From RUG100 sp050953425 (GTDB lineage: Bacteria; Bacillota; Clostridia; Peptostreptococcales; Anaerovoracaceae), in assembly GCA_050953425.1 (NCBI GenBank), contig JBMNMQ010000005.1:124001-188000 (forward strand): DNA of 64,000 nt. Reading direction: 5' to 3'. The notes under the pieces were generated by a model. It searched no databases and had not been told where the DNA came from. It saw only the letters and a list, made by a program, of their open reading frames with translations. Shown piece after piece: positions 25,550 through 34,281 of this stretch. The position numbers and the translations under genes are program-made. Within the stretch, counting starts at the first letter, position 1; every line of letters begins with the position of its first letter.

Positions 25550-28500
25550 ATGAACGCAAGACAATACAAACTGAGTATTGACGGAACAGAAGTCCTGGGC
25601 CTTCCGGGTCAGACGATCCTCGAGGTCGCCCGGGAAAACGATATTTTCATTCCCACGCTGTGCTACGACGAGCGCACCGAACTCTACGGCTCCTGCGGCC
25701 TGTGTCTCTGCGAGGTGGAGGGCAGCCGCAAGCTGGCCAAGGCCTGTGCGACGCCGATCACGCCGGGAATGGTGGTTTACACGCAGACGAAGAGAGTGCG
25801 GGAATCGCGCAAGACCAACCTCGAACTGCTGCTCTCCAACCATCGCGGCGACTGCCGTCCGCCGTGCGTGCTGGCCTGCCCGGCGCACACCGACTGCCAG
25901 GGCTATGCCGGCCTGATCGCCAACGGCGAATACCGCGAAGCGGTCAAGCTGGTGCGCGACCGCATTCCGCTGCCGGCATCGCTGGGGCGGGTCTGTCCGC
26001 ATCCGTGCGAGACCGACTGCCGCCGCGGCCTGATCGAGGAACCGATCTCGATCCAGCAGCTCAAGCGCTTTGTCGCCGATTACGACCTCTCCGACGACAA
26101 CGAAGAGGGACCGGCGATCCCCGACTGCGCGCCGGACACCGGCCGCTCGGTCGGCATCATCGGCGGCGGTCCGATGGGCCTCTCGGCGGCGTTTTTCCTG
26201 CGCCAGAAGGGACATGACGTAACGATCTACGAGAGCATGCCCAAGGCCGGCGGCATGCTGCGCTACGGCATCCCCGAATACCGGCTGCCGAAGGAAGTCG
26301 TCGATGCCGAGATCGCTTTCATCGAAGCGATGGGCGTCGACATCGTCACCGACACCAGGGTCGGCGTCGACATTCCCTTTGAAACCCTGCGCGCCGATCA
26401 CGACGCGCTGCTGCTCGGCATCGGCGCCTGGGTCTCCACCGGCACCGGCTGCAAGGGCGAAGATCTCAACGGCGTCTACGGCGGCATCGATTTTCTCCGC
26501 CGCGTGGTGCGCAACGAACCGATCGACATCGGCCGCAAGGTCGCTATCGTCGGCGGCGGCAACACCGCGATGGACGCCTGCCGGACGGCCGTGCGCCTCG
26601 GCGCCGAGACGGTCTACAACGTTTATCGGCGGACCCGGAACGAAATGCCGGCCGATGAAATCGAAATCGACGAAGCGGAAGAAGAGGGCGTCGTCTTCAA
26701 GAACCTCACCAATCCGCTGGAAATCCGCGCCGGCCGCGACGGACGCGTGCGCTCGATGAAGCTGCAGATCATGGAACTCGGCGAGCCCGACGAATCCGGA
26801 CGGCGGCGGCCGATCCCGGTCAAGGGACAGACCGAGACGCTCGACGTCGACACCGTCATCCTGGCCATCGGCCAGCGCGTCGACGCCGGTCTGTTCCGGC
26901 ACATCAAGAAGACCGACCGGGGCGGCATCGCCTACGATCCGGCCACGTTCATGACCAGCATGGAGGGCGTCTTTGCCGGCGGCGACTGCGGCAACGACAA
27001 GATCTCGATCGCCGTCGAAGCGATCGCCGACGCGCGCGGCGCTTCCCAGGCCATCGATGCCTATCTGCGCGGCGAGGAGATCGCCGTCGATCCGGAATAT
27101 CTGGTCACCCGCGACGACATCACCGAAAAGACCTTCGAGGATCGCGAGCGCCTCTGCCGGCCGCCGATCTCCGAACTGACGCCGGAGGAGAGAAAGGACA
27201 ACTTCTCCGAAGTCGTACCGGACGGATTCGACGAAGAGTCGGCGCTGCGCGAGGCGGATCGCTGCCTGGGCTGCGGCTGCCACGACTACTACGAATGCAA
27301 GCTGATCGACTACGCCCGCCGATACGACGTTCATCCGGAACGCTTTGCCGGCGAGCAGAATACCGTCGACTACGACGACGAGCACCCGTTCATCGTCCGC
27401 GACCCCAACAAGTGCATCCTCTGCGGCCTCTGCGTGCGCGCCTGCGACCAGCTGGTGGGCATGGAGGCGCTGGGCTTTGCCGAACGCGGCTTTGACACCG
27501 TGGTGCTGCCGAATATGCACAAACCGCTGGCTCAGTCGGGCTGCATGTCCTGCGGCCAGTGCGTCAGCGTCTGCCCCTGCGGCGCGCTGCAGGAGCGCCA
27601 GAGCGTGGCCAAGGAAGTGCCGCTGGAGACGGAAAAGGTCGAGACGACCTGTCCGTACTGCTCGGTCGGCTGCTCCCTGACGCTGGAATACCGCGGCAAC
27701 ATGCTGATCAAGGCCGACCCCAGGCGCGGTGCGACGGTCAACGACGGCCTCGCCTGCGGCATGGGCAAGTTCGGCTTTGACTGCGCGGTGCTCGAGGACA
27801 AGATCGAGGAACCGCAGATGCGCCGCGACGGCGCCATGGCTGAGGCGAGCTGGCACGACGCGCTGATGATGACCGTCAAGAAGGCGGAAGCGACGGCGAT
27901 GCGCTATGGCAGGGACGCGGTCGCGGTCTCGATCTCCGACCGCTACACCTGCGAGGAAGCTTACGCGATGCAGAAGCTGGCGCGGGCGATGGGGGCGAAG
28001 ACGCTGTGCTTTGACCACCGCCGTTCCGGCCTCGCCGACGTGCTCGGCAGCGACGCTTCCCCGAACCGCATCAACGAACTGCTGTCGACGAACCTGATCC
28101 TCGCGGTCGGGCTCGACACCGACGCCTATCCGGTTCTGCGCATGAAGATGAAGCAGGCGGCGCGCGACGGCGCCAAGGTGCTGGTCGTCAACCCCGGCGG
28201 CAGCGAGCAGGAGTATGAATTTGCCGCCCGCGAATGGAATCCGCGCAACAGTGTGGCGGCGCTGCGTGAAATCGCCAAAGCGCTGCTCGATCTGGGCGCG
28301 AAGCCGGTTTCCGGCACGCGCGGCATCACGGCCTTCCGCCGCAGCCTGCGCGAGGTCAAGCCGGGCGAGGCGGCCAAGGACATCGCCGCGCAGTATCTGC
28401 AGGCCAAAAAGGCGATGATCGTCTTCGGCCGCAACGAGGCAACCCCGGAAGCGGCGGCGCTGATCGCCGATCTGGCGGTGCTCTCCGGGCACATCGGCGG

Positions 28501-29107
28501 CCCGCGCGACGGCATCCTGCAGATCGAACCGAAGAACAATTCCCAGGGACTGCGCCGGCTCGGCATCGTCGACGGCGCCGAAGCGATGGACGGCGTCAAG
28601 GCACTGCTGTGCTTTGGCGAGGATCCCGATCCCAAGCTGCTCAAGGACCTGGATTTCCTGATGGTCTGCGATACCCACCCGACGGAGGCGACGGCGCAGG
28701 CCGATGTGATCCTGCCGGGCACCGGCTTTGCCAGCACCGACGGCTCGTTCCTCAATACCGAGCGGCGGCTGCTGCCGGTACAGGCGGCCATCGACGAAGG
28801 CATCGCCCTCAGCAACTGGGAGATCGCGGCCGAACTGGCGGCGATTCTCGAGTGCGACCTCGGCTTTGACGAGACGGCGGACATTACGCGGGAACTGGCC
28901 GCGGAGAGTCCGGCTTACCGTCAGGCGCGCGGGACCTGCATCGGCGGCATCACGCTGCAGCAGGCACCGAAGCTGGCCGTGGTCGAGCGCGGACGGCTGA
29001 CCGATCCGCTGCCGTGCACGGACCATCTGCAGCAGATGATCCGCGAACGGCTGCCGCAGCGTGTGCGGCCGACGGCGGCGGTGGAGCAGGAGCTGGAGCA
29101 GAACTGA
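25550..29107 (+). CDS. NfnB/GltD-like FAD subunit fused to NuoG/molybdopterin-type domain (Stn-type transhydrogenase candidate)
   Basis: The 1,185-residue protein starts with a plant-type [2Fe-2S] domain (Cys38, 49, 52, 66). A GltD-type Fe-S region follows (CRPPCVLACPAHTDC), then an FAD site (GIIGGGPMGLSAAF, about 202-215) and an NADP(H) site (KVAIVGGGNTAMDACR, about 330). Next are two ferredoxin motifs (CILCGLCVRAC; CMSCGQCVSVC). The last third is a molybdopterin-oxidoreductase fold with a CPYCSVGC cluster. I see no catalytic Cys or selenocysteine typical of formate dehydrogenase, so that part is probably NuoG-like and structural. With the NuoE and NuoF genes this resembles the Sporomusa-type Nfn (Stn), which couples NADH, NADPH and ferredoxin. 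A formate-dehydrogenase-associated role is the alternative. Confidence 0.8.
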   Translation: MNARQYKLSIDGTEVLGLPGQTILEVARENDIFIPTLCYDERTELYGSCGLCLCEVEGSRKLAKACATPITPGMVVYTQTKRVRESRKTNLELLLSNHRGDCRPPCVLACPAHTDCQGYAGLIANGEYREAVKLVRDRIPLPASLGRVCPHPCETDCRRGLIEEPISIQQLKRFVADYDLSDDNEEGPAIPDCAPDTGRSVGIIGGGPMGLSAAFFLRQKGHDVTIYESMPKAGGMLRYGIPEYRLPKEVVDAEIAFIEAMGVDIVTDTRVGVDIPFETLRADHDALLLGIGAWVSTGTGCKGEDLNGVYGGIDFLRRVVRNEPIDIGRKVAIVGGGNTAMDACRTAVRLGAETVYNVYRRTRNEMPADEIEIDEAEEEGVVFKNLTNPLEIRAGRDGRVRSMKLQIMELGEPDESGRRRPIPVKGQTETLDVDTVILAIGQRVDAGLFRHIKKTDRGGIAYDPATFMTSMEGVFAGGDCGNDKISIAVEAIADARGASQAIDAYLRGEEIAVDPEYLVTRDDITEKTFEDRERLCRPPISELTPEERKDNFSEVVPDGFDEESALREADRCLGCGCHDYYECKLIDYARRYDVHPERFAGEQNTVDYDDEHPFIVRDPNKCILCGLCVRACDQLVGMEALGFAERGFDTVVLPNMHKPLAQSGCMSCGQCVSVCPCGALQERQSVAKEVPLETEKVETTCPYCSVGCSLTLEYRGNMLIKADPRRGATVNDGLACGMGKFGFDCAVLEDKIEEPQMRRDGAMAEASWHDALMMTVKKAEATAMRYGRDAVAVSISDRYTCEEAYAMQKLARAMGAKTLCFDHRRSGLADVLGSDASPNRINELLSTNLILAVGLDTDAYPVLRMKMKQAARDGAKVLVVNPGGSEQEYEFAAREWNPRNSVAALREIAKALLDLGAKPVSGTRGITAFRRSLREVKPGEAAKDIAAQYLQAKKAMIVFGRNEATPEAAALIADLAVLSGHIGGPRDGILQIEPKNNSQGLRRLGIVDGAEAMDGVKALLCFGEDPDPKLLKDLDFLMVCDTHPTEATAQADVILPGTGFASTDGSFLNTERRLLPVQAAIDEGIALSNWEIAAELAAILECDLGFDETADITRELAAESPAYRQARGTCIGGITLQQAPKLAVVERGRLTDPLPCTDHLQQMIRERLPQRVRPTAAVEQELEQN

Positions 29108-29143
29108 GATCCGCCGCAGCGTCTGCGATACATCGATGAAACG

Positions 29144-29171
29144 AGGAGGCTGCCGCGAGGCGGCCTCCTTT
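29144..29171 (+). terminator. Terminator of the NuoE/NuoF/NfnB-like operon
   Basis: An 11-bp stem (AGGAGGCTGCC with GGCGGCCTCCT, one T-G pair), a GCGA loop and a short T-run lie 37 bases after the stop codon. The remaining DNA to 29,406 shows no gene. Confidence 0.8.
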
Positions 29172-29406
29172 GTCGAGCAAAATATGTTCGCAGCACAGCC
29201 GCGGAGACAGCGCCGGAAATGCGAAACAATAACGCCGGGGTTACCCCCCCGGGCACTTGTCCTCGGGCGCATGGCGGTTTGTCCACGGGATTGCGATGGC
29301 AGTCCTGCGGGCAGTGCCGCGCGCCCTGCGGAGGTGCCTTGCGGTGAGACCCGGCGTTTCGTTTGTTTAAATCTTCTTTCGCTGTCCGGCGGAAAGGGAG
29401 GCGGAG

Positions 29407-30270
29407 TTACACCTCGGCGTCGTCCGAAATAACTTCCTGCATGAAGGCTGCCTTGGCTTTCCGGATGCGCGCATGCCAGACGGACAGGGCGCTGCGGAAG
29501 GCAGTGTATTTCTTTTCCGGAACCGGCAGTACGGCGCCGTCGCGCAGGGTGACGGTGAAGCGCTGCAGTTTTTTCACATACAGCGGGTTGACCAGATAGC
29601 TCGAGTGGGAGCGGAGAAATATGCCTTCGGTCTCCCCGGCAACGGTACTGAGCGCGTCGATGCAACTGATGCTGCCGTCCTTGGTATGAAAGACGCAGTG
29701 CTTTCCCTTGTCGCTGGCTTCGATCCAGAAGATAGAGGAAGTTGGCAGGTACGTTGTCCCGGAACGTGAAGTGCGGATGAAAACGATGTCGTTCGCGAAG
29801 GGAGAGGAAAAGACGCGCAGCGCATCGCTGTCCATACCGTGATCGTGCACGGCGTAGATCCGATCCGACTGATTCTTCTGAGCTGCGTTGGAGATGTGCA
29901 TGATGATGATGCGCGGCACGGTTTCCCGCTTGATCTGATGCTCCTTCCAGATGAACAGAAAGCGCTGATCGTGGGTATGGATGGTGCCGTCGGGGAAATG
30001 GGTCGCCACTTCGTAGAACAGGGTCTGCGCCAGCACTTTGTAATCCAGCTGCTCGCTGATGATGCGGATGTCGCTGACTTCAAAGGTCAGGTCGCTGTGT
30101 TCCTGGGACCAGGCCTTCTGCAGGGCTGCTTTTCCCTGCATGACCTGCCCCTGCCGGGGACCGACCCAGAGTATGTCTTTGTCCATGTAGTGAAAGAATA
30201 AGCGCAGATCGTTGTTGTAATAGGTTTTGACAATTTGGATTGCGATCTGATCCAGTTGTTCCGTGTTCAT
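29407..30270 (-). CDS. LytTR-type transcriptional regulator with NTF2/SnoaL-like N-terminal domain
   Basis: The 287-residue protein has two parts. Residues 1-130 look like an NTF2/SnoaL-like sensor fold (IVKTYYNNDLRLFFHYMDKD; GKAALQKAWSQEH). Residues about 165-270 form a LytTR DNA-binding domain (DIVFIRTSRSGTTYLPTSSI; IFLRSHSSYLVNPLYVKKL; VLPVPEKKYTAFRSAL). Such one-component regulators may bind a small ligand in the SnoaL pocket. AGGAGAG, directly next to the 25-bp repeat array, serves as ribosome-binding site. No co-transcribed target is visible. Autoregulation through the array is possible. Confidence 0.85.
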   Translation of the reverse strand: MNTEQLDQIAIQIVKTYYNNDLRLFFHYMDKDILWVGPRQGQVMQGKAALQKAWSQEHSDLTFEVSDIRIISEQLDYKVLAQTLFYEVATHFPDGTIHTHDQRFLFIWKEHQIKRETVPRIIIMHISNAAQKNQSDRIYAVHDHGMDSDALRVFSSPFANDIVFIRTSRSGTTYLPTSSIFWIEASDKGKHCVFHTKDGSISCIDALSTVAGETEGIFLRSHSSYLVNPLYVKKLQRFTVTLRDGAVLPVPEKKYTAFRSALSVWHARIRKAKAAFMQEVISDDAEV

Positions 30271-30280
30271 GATGCTCTCC

Positions 30281-30480
30281 TGCGGCTGATCGACAGCCTT
30301 TCTTCTGCGGCTGATCGGAAGTGTTTTTCCAGCGGCTGATCGACAGCCTTTCTTCTGCGGCTGATCGGAAGTGTTTTTCCTGCGGCTGATCGACAGCCTT
30401 TCTTCTGCAGCTGATCGGAAGTGTTTTTCCAGCGGCTGATCGACAGCCTTTCTTCTGCGGCTGATCGGAAGTGTTTTTCC
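30281..30480. repeat. Tandem array: four 50-bp units, each two 25-bp halves
   Basis: Units lie at 30,281, 30,331, 30,381 and 30,431, each exactly 50 bases. Each half begins with GCGGCTGATCG (one copy GCAGCTGATCG). The first half continues ACAGCCTTTCTTC and forms a small hairpin (GGCTG/CAGCC). The second half continues GAAGTGTTTTTCC. The array ends 10 bases from the LytTR start codon and fills its leader or promoter region. Copies are almost identical, so the array is recent or kept uniform. Confidence 0.95.
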
Positions 30481-31558
30481 TGCAGCTCGCCGGCAGCGTC
30501 ATGCGGCAGCCGCTGTATGCTGCGCTTTTCCGGTCCGGCGCTGGATATTCCGGCTTTGCTTTCCGTGTCTGTCTGCATCGAAGGGACTCGGCGTCGGTGC
30601 CGGAATGCGGTTTGATGCTGCTGTTAGTATACCCGAGATCGGCCGGACAAGTCAAATTTTCTTTAAAAAGGGTGATTTTTTCAAATCATTGGACATCAGC
30701 AGGAAAATGTTGTATGTTCATAAATGTGAAATCGTGAAGAAAGAAAATAGATAGAAGGAAAGTATGAGGTGCCGGCCGGAGATTTCGCTTCGGCCGGTTC
30801 TCCTTCTCCGGCGCTGAGGCCATGCCCCTCTTCCTGACTGCGAGCGGGAAGAGGCACGGACATAGCAGACAAATGCCGGAAGAAACGCTGTTTCCTCCGG
30901 ACTGCGCACACATCGCTTCTGTGGTACAGGAGCGGCAATTCGAGAAAAAGTACGAATCCTGACACAGCGGAATCCGGGCGGCGACTGTTCCGGATATCCC
31001 TGAACTATATTGGCAATCTTTATTTACATCTTATCTCATCATATGCCTCTGCCGTATAGCGGGGGTATATGGTTTTTTTGTGGATTTCAGGCGGCGAGAA
31101 GAGCGCTCTTGGAAGCAGTCGACAGCGTCCGGACGGGAGGATGATCATCGGCGGTGCCATTGGAAACCTTCCTGCGAACGCACTTTCCGCGGCAGCGGGT
31201 GCGCTCGGCGACAGACCAATAGCTTGTTAATGCAAATTTGCGCCGCGGCGAAGTCTGAAGATTTCAAAGTGCAGTAATAAACCTGCAGTCTTCGGGAATC
31301 GACAAAGATCTGAATGGAAATCAGGAATTGAAATCGGCAGAAATCCGCAGGATTAAAAAGCACGTGTAAGTGTAAAAGTTAAAATTACAGTCTTGCCTGC
31401 TGCGTGCATTTAGTGTATCATTAAACCGTTATTCTGCACTTTTCAGCAGACGGCGATCGGATCTGACCGCCGATCCATATGTGGATGAATGATATTACAA
31501 GGTTTCGTTTTGTTCAGGGCCCGGCAGCCCTGATTTCCGAAAGAGAGGAGACAGACGA
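30481..31558. other. About 1.1 kb without a recognisable gene
   Basis: I see no convincing coding frame: candidates are short, lack ribosome-binding sites and look like G+C-rich shadows. One hairpin near 30,775-30,800 (CCGGCCGGAG with its partner around CTTCGGCCGG) has no full T-run. Several A+T-rich patches (30,650-30,760; 31,010-31,080; 31,340-31,430) could hold promoters. The stretch may contain decayed genes or unrecognised RNA. Confidence 0.6.
31393..31421 (+). promoter_or_regulatory. Promoter of the amino-acid ABC transporter
   Basis: TTGCCT (31,393-31,398) and TATCAT (31,416-31,421) are 17 bases apart. The leader of about 130 bases contains a small stem near 31,448-31,471 (GATCGG with CCGATC). 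No riboswitch class was recognised. Confidence 0.5.
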
Positions 31559-32350
31559 ATGAAAAAATGGGCAGCGAGAGCGCTGGTTCTGGCGCTGGCT
31601 TTAACAGTTGTGTTTGCGTTCACCGCCTGCGGCGGCTCGAACGGCGGCGAAGACAAGGACAAGACGTATGTCGCGGCCATGGAGCCGACCTTTCCGCCGT
31701 TTGACACGACCAACAAGGACGGCGATCTGGACGGCTTTGATGTTGACCTTGTCAACGCCATCGCCAAAGATCAGGGCATCAAGGTGGAGTGGAAGAACAT
31801 GGAGTTCGACGGCCTCATCTCGGCGCTCGATTCGGGCAATATCGACATCGTCTGCAGCGGACTTTCCATCACCAAGGAACGGGAAAAGAAAGTAGCTTTT
31901 TCGCAGCCGTACTACAAGGCCGGACTGGCGCTGTCGGTGGCGAAGAGCAACAACACCATCAAGTCCGTGGATGATCTCAATACCAAGACCATCGTCGGCG
32001 CGCAGATCGGCACCTCCGGCGCCAAGCAGGCCGATAAACTGAAGAAAGAGGGCAAGATCAGCGAGGTGAAGACCTACAACGGTCTGGACGTCGCGTTCAA
32101 GGATCTGGAAAACGGCACCATCGACGCCGTCATCAATGATCAGCCGGTCACCAAAACATACGTCGACAAATCACCGGACAAGCTGAAGATCGTCGGCAAG
32201 AGGATGAATGCCGAGAATTACGGCATCGCGGTCAAGAAAGATAACGATGAACTGCTCAAGACCATGAACAATGGGCTGAAGAACATCGAAAAAGACGGTA
32301 CGCTGAAGAAGCTCTACAAAAAATGGAAGCTGGGCACGCCGGATCTTTAA
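31559..32350 (+). CDS. Amino-acid ABC transporter substrate-binding lipoprotein
   Basis: The 263-residue precursor has a Lys-rich start, a hydrophobic stretch (ALVLALALTVVFAFTACGG) and a lipobox ending at Cys24 (FTAC), so it should be a membrane-anchored lipoprotein. The rest is the family-3 solute-binding fold (VAAMEPTFPPFDTTNKDGDL; FDVDLVNAIAKDQGIKVEW; SGLSITKEREKKVAFSQPYY), usual for polar amino acids. Exact substrate is unknown. GAGAGGAG precedes the ATG. Permease and ATPase genes follow. Confidence 0.92.
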   Translation: MKKWAARALVLALALTVVFAFTACGGSNGGEDKDKTYVAAMEPTFPPFDTTNKDGDLDGFDVDLVNAIAKDQGIKVEWKNMEFDGLISALDSGNIDIVCSGLSITKEREKKVAFSQPYYKAGLALSVAKSNNTIKSVDDLNTKTIVGAQIGTSGAKQADKLKKEGKISEVKTYNGLDVAFKDLENGTIDAVINDQPVTKTYVDKSPDKLKIVGKRMNAENYGIAVKKDNDELLKTMNNGLKNIEKDGTLKKLYKKWKLGTPDL

Positions 32351-32413
32351 TACCCGCGGGGGCTGATCCCCACAGGGCCGGCCGTCGGACGGCCGGATCG
32401 AATGTATGAAAAA

Positions 32414-32441
32414 CGGCTGCTGCCATCAGCGGCAGCAGCCG
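32414..32441 (+). promoter_or_regulatory. Intercistronic stem-loop
   Basis: A perfect 11-bp stem (CGGCTGCTGCC with GGCAGCAGCCG, loop ATCAGC) lies between the binding-protein and permease genes and has no T-run. Such stems usually raise the amount of binding protein relative to the membrane part by protecting the upstream mRNA. Confidence 0.6.
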
Positions 32442-32517
32442 GTCACCGAAGCGGAGGGGTCTGCGGACGGCGCAGACCTTTTCTCCTGCTTTCGCAGTTG
32501 TTGACCGGAGGGACAGC

Positions 32518-33189
32518 ATGGGCTACCTTACTGGTATCGAAAAGGCCGCGGCCGGCATCGGAACGACGCTGACCATCACCGCGTTCGGCGTCATCCTCGG
32601 AGTCGTGCTCGGCCTTCTCGTGGCTTTATTAAAACTATCTAAATTTCATGTACCGCGTCTCATCGGCTCGGTCTATGTCGAGATCCTGCGCGGTACGCCG
32701 CTGCTCGTGCAGGCTCTGATCTGGTACGCGGGGCTGCCGGCCCTGATGCAGGCGTCCGGCAGTGACTTTACCTGGCGGGGCCTGGAGATCGTCTGCGGCA
32801 TCCTGGCCTGCGGCGTGAACAGTTCCGCCTATGTCGCGGAGATCATTCGTGCCGGCCTGCAGGCCGTCGACGTCGGCCAGGTGGAAGCTTCCCGCTCCCT
32901 GGGGCTGAGCCATCGTCAGACGATGCGCTATATCGTCATCCCCCAGGCGATTCGCATCATCCTGCCGGCGCTGGGCAATGAATTCATCACGCTGATCAAG
33001 GAGACGGCCGTACTGTCCGTCATTTCCATCGAGGAAATCACGCGCAAGGGCGTCCTCTGGGCCAGCCAGGGCTACAACTACTGGTACGCATACATCGGCG
33101 TGGCGATCGTCTATCTGTGTCTGACCATCCCGCTCTCCCGGGTGATGGCCTATGTGGAAAGGAGGATGGCTGCCAGTGATCGAAGTTAA
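32518..33189 (+). CDS. Amino-acid ABC transporter permease (HisMQ type)
   Basis: The 223-residue membrane protein has the HisMQ-type permease signature: GIGTTLTITAFGVILGVVLG in the first membrane segment, VEILRGTPLLVQALIWY, and the EAA loop QVEASRSLGLSHRQTMRYIV that contacts the ATPase. About five membrane segments are expected. GGAGGGACAGC precedes the ATG. It overlaps the ATPase gene by 14 bases. Confidence 0.93.
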   Translation: MGYLTGIEKAAAGIGTTLTITAFGVILGVVLGLLVALLKLSKFHVPRLIGSVYVEILRGTPLLVQALIWYAGLPALMQASGSDFTWRGLEIVCGILACGVNSSAYVAEIIRAGLQAVDVGQVEASRSLGLSHRQTMRYIVIPQAIRIILPALGNEFITLIKETAVLSVISIEEITRKGVLWASQGYNYWYAYIGVAIVYLCLTIPLSRVMAYVERRMAASDRS

Positions 33190-33898
33190 GAATCTGCATA
33201 AATCATTCGGTGAGCTGCAGGTGCTGCGCGGCATCGACGCCGTCATCGAGGACGGTGAAGTGGTGTGCGTGGTGGGGCCTTCCGGCTCCGGCAAGAGCAC
33301 GTTTCTGCGCTGCCTGAATCTGCTGGAAGAGCCGACCGAAGGACAGGTGATTCTCGACGGCCAGTGCATCAACGAAAAGGGCGTCGACCTCAACCGGATC
33401 CGCCAGCGGCTGGGCATGGTGTTTCAGAACTTCAATCTCTTCCCGCACATGACGACGCTGGAAAATATCACGCTGGCGCCGATCCAGACCCGCAGGATGG
33501 ATCGCGCCCGCGCCGAAGAACGGGCCAAAGCGCTCCTGCGCCGGGTCGGATTGTCGGATAAGGTGGATGTCTATCCTTCATCGCTGTCCGGCGGCCAGAA
33601 GCAGCGTGCCGCGATCGCCCGCGCGCTGGCGATGGATCCGGAGATCATGCTCTTTGATGAGCCCACTTCGGCACTCGACCCGGAGATGGTGGGCGAGGTG
33701 CTGGAAGTCATGAAGAGTCTCGCCGAAGGCGGCATGACCATGGTCATCGTCACGCACGAGATGGGCTTTGCCCGGGAAGCTGCCGACCGCATCTTCTTCC
33801 TCGATGAGGGCGTGCTGATGGAGCAGGGCACACCGGAGGAAATTTTCGACCATACCAAAACCGAGCGGGCGCGGAACTTTTTCAGCAAAGTACTGTGA
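33176..33898 (+). CDS. Amino-acid ABC transporter ATP-binding protein
   Basis: The protein has Walker A GPSGSGKST, Q-loop MVFQNFNLFPHM, signature LSGGQKQRAAIARAL, Walker B IMLFDEPTSALD and the switch His in VTHEMGFA. The GTG at 33,176 (protein begins VIEVKNLHKSFG) is the likely start because AAAGGAGG lies 10 bases before it, inside the end of the permease gene. It powers uptake by the preceding permease. Confidence 0.94.
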   Translation: MIEVKNLHKSFGELQVLRGIDAVIEDGEVVCVVGPSGSGKSTFLRCLNLLEEPTEGQVILDGQCINEKGVDLNRIRQRLGMVFQNFNLFPHMTTLENITLAPIQTRRMDRARAEERAKALLRRVGLSDKVDVYPSSLSGGQKQRAAIARALAMDPEIMLFDEPTSALDPEMVGEVLEVMKSLAEGGMTMVIVTHEMGFAREAADRIFFLDEGVLMEQGTPEEIFDHTKTERARNFFSKVL

Positions 33899-33923
33899 AG
33901 TACCGTGCGCCCGACCGGCTGTG

Positions 33924-33970
33924 AGGAGGGCACGACACCTGCGGAAAAGGGTGCGCGTGCTCTTTTTATT
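33924..33970 (+). terminator. Terminator of the ABC transporter operon
   Basis: An imperfect stem (GAGGGCACGACACC with GGGTGCGCGTGCTC) followed by TTTTTATTT lies about 25 bases after the ATPase stop codon. The rest of the gap up to 34,160 shows no gene. Confidence 0.65.
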
Positions 33971-34166
33971 TCGGCCTTTATGCCGACGAACGGCACGGCC
34001 GTTCCGCCTTCGGCATCGATCCCATGCCGGCCGGACGGCATAGTCCTCTCGCTTTTCGGTGTCTTCCGGTTCTGCGGCGGCAGCTGCGGCGACCGCGCGG
34101 GTCTGCTGCTGCATTCGAACTCTTTCACAATGCTTTTCCGCGGTGTTTTTCTATCTCCGGAAAAGA

Positions 34167-34195
34167 TAGACGGGTGTAAAAAAATATGGTAGAAT
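34167..34195 (+). promoter_or_regulatory. Promoter of the TetR-crotonase pair
   Basis: TAGACG (34,167-34,172) and TAGAAT (34,190-34,195) are 17 bases apart, with a TGG extended -10 before TAGAAT. About 85 bases of leader precede the TetR gene. Confidence 0.5.
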
Positions 34196-34281
34196 GAACT
34201 CGGTCAGGAGACAGCGGGCACACGGCGGCCGTATCATGAGTCGTCGCCGGCACGGCTGACACCGACAGGCGGGAGGATATC

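Noticed and set aside
25523..29665. Very long open frame (1,380 codons) on the minus strand opposite the NfnB-like gene
   Set aside because: It is a product of G+C-rich codon use in the real gene on the plus strand, which has recognisable FAD, NADP and Fe-S motifs; the antisense translation shows no domain.
30281..30480. CRISPR-like array
   Set aside because: The repeats are head-to-tail with only two alternating half-units and no variable spacers.
30267..30578. Repeat-encoded peptide on the minus strand through the 25-bp array
   Set aside because: A 50-bp unit does not keep frame, the translation simply cycles, and the array lies in the leader of the LytTR gene.
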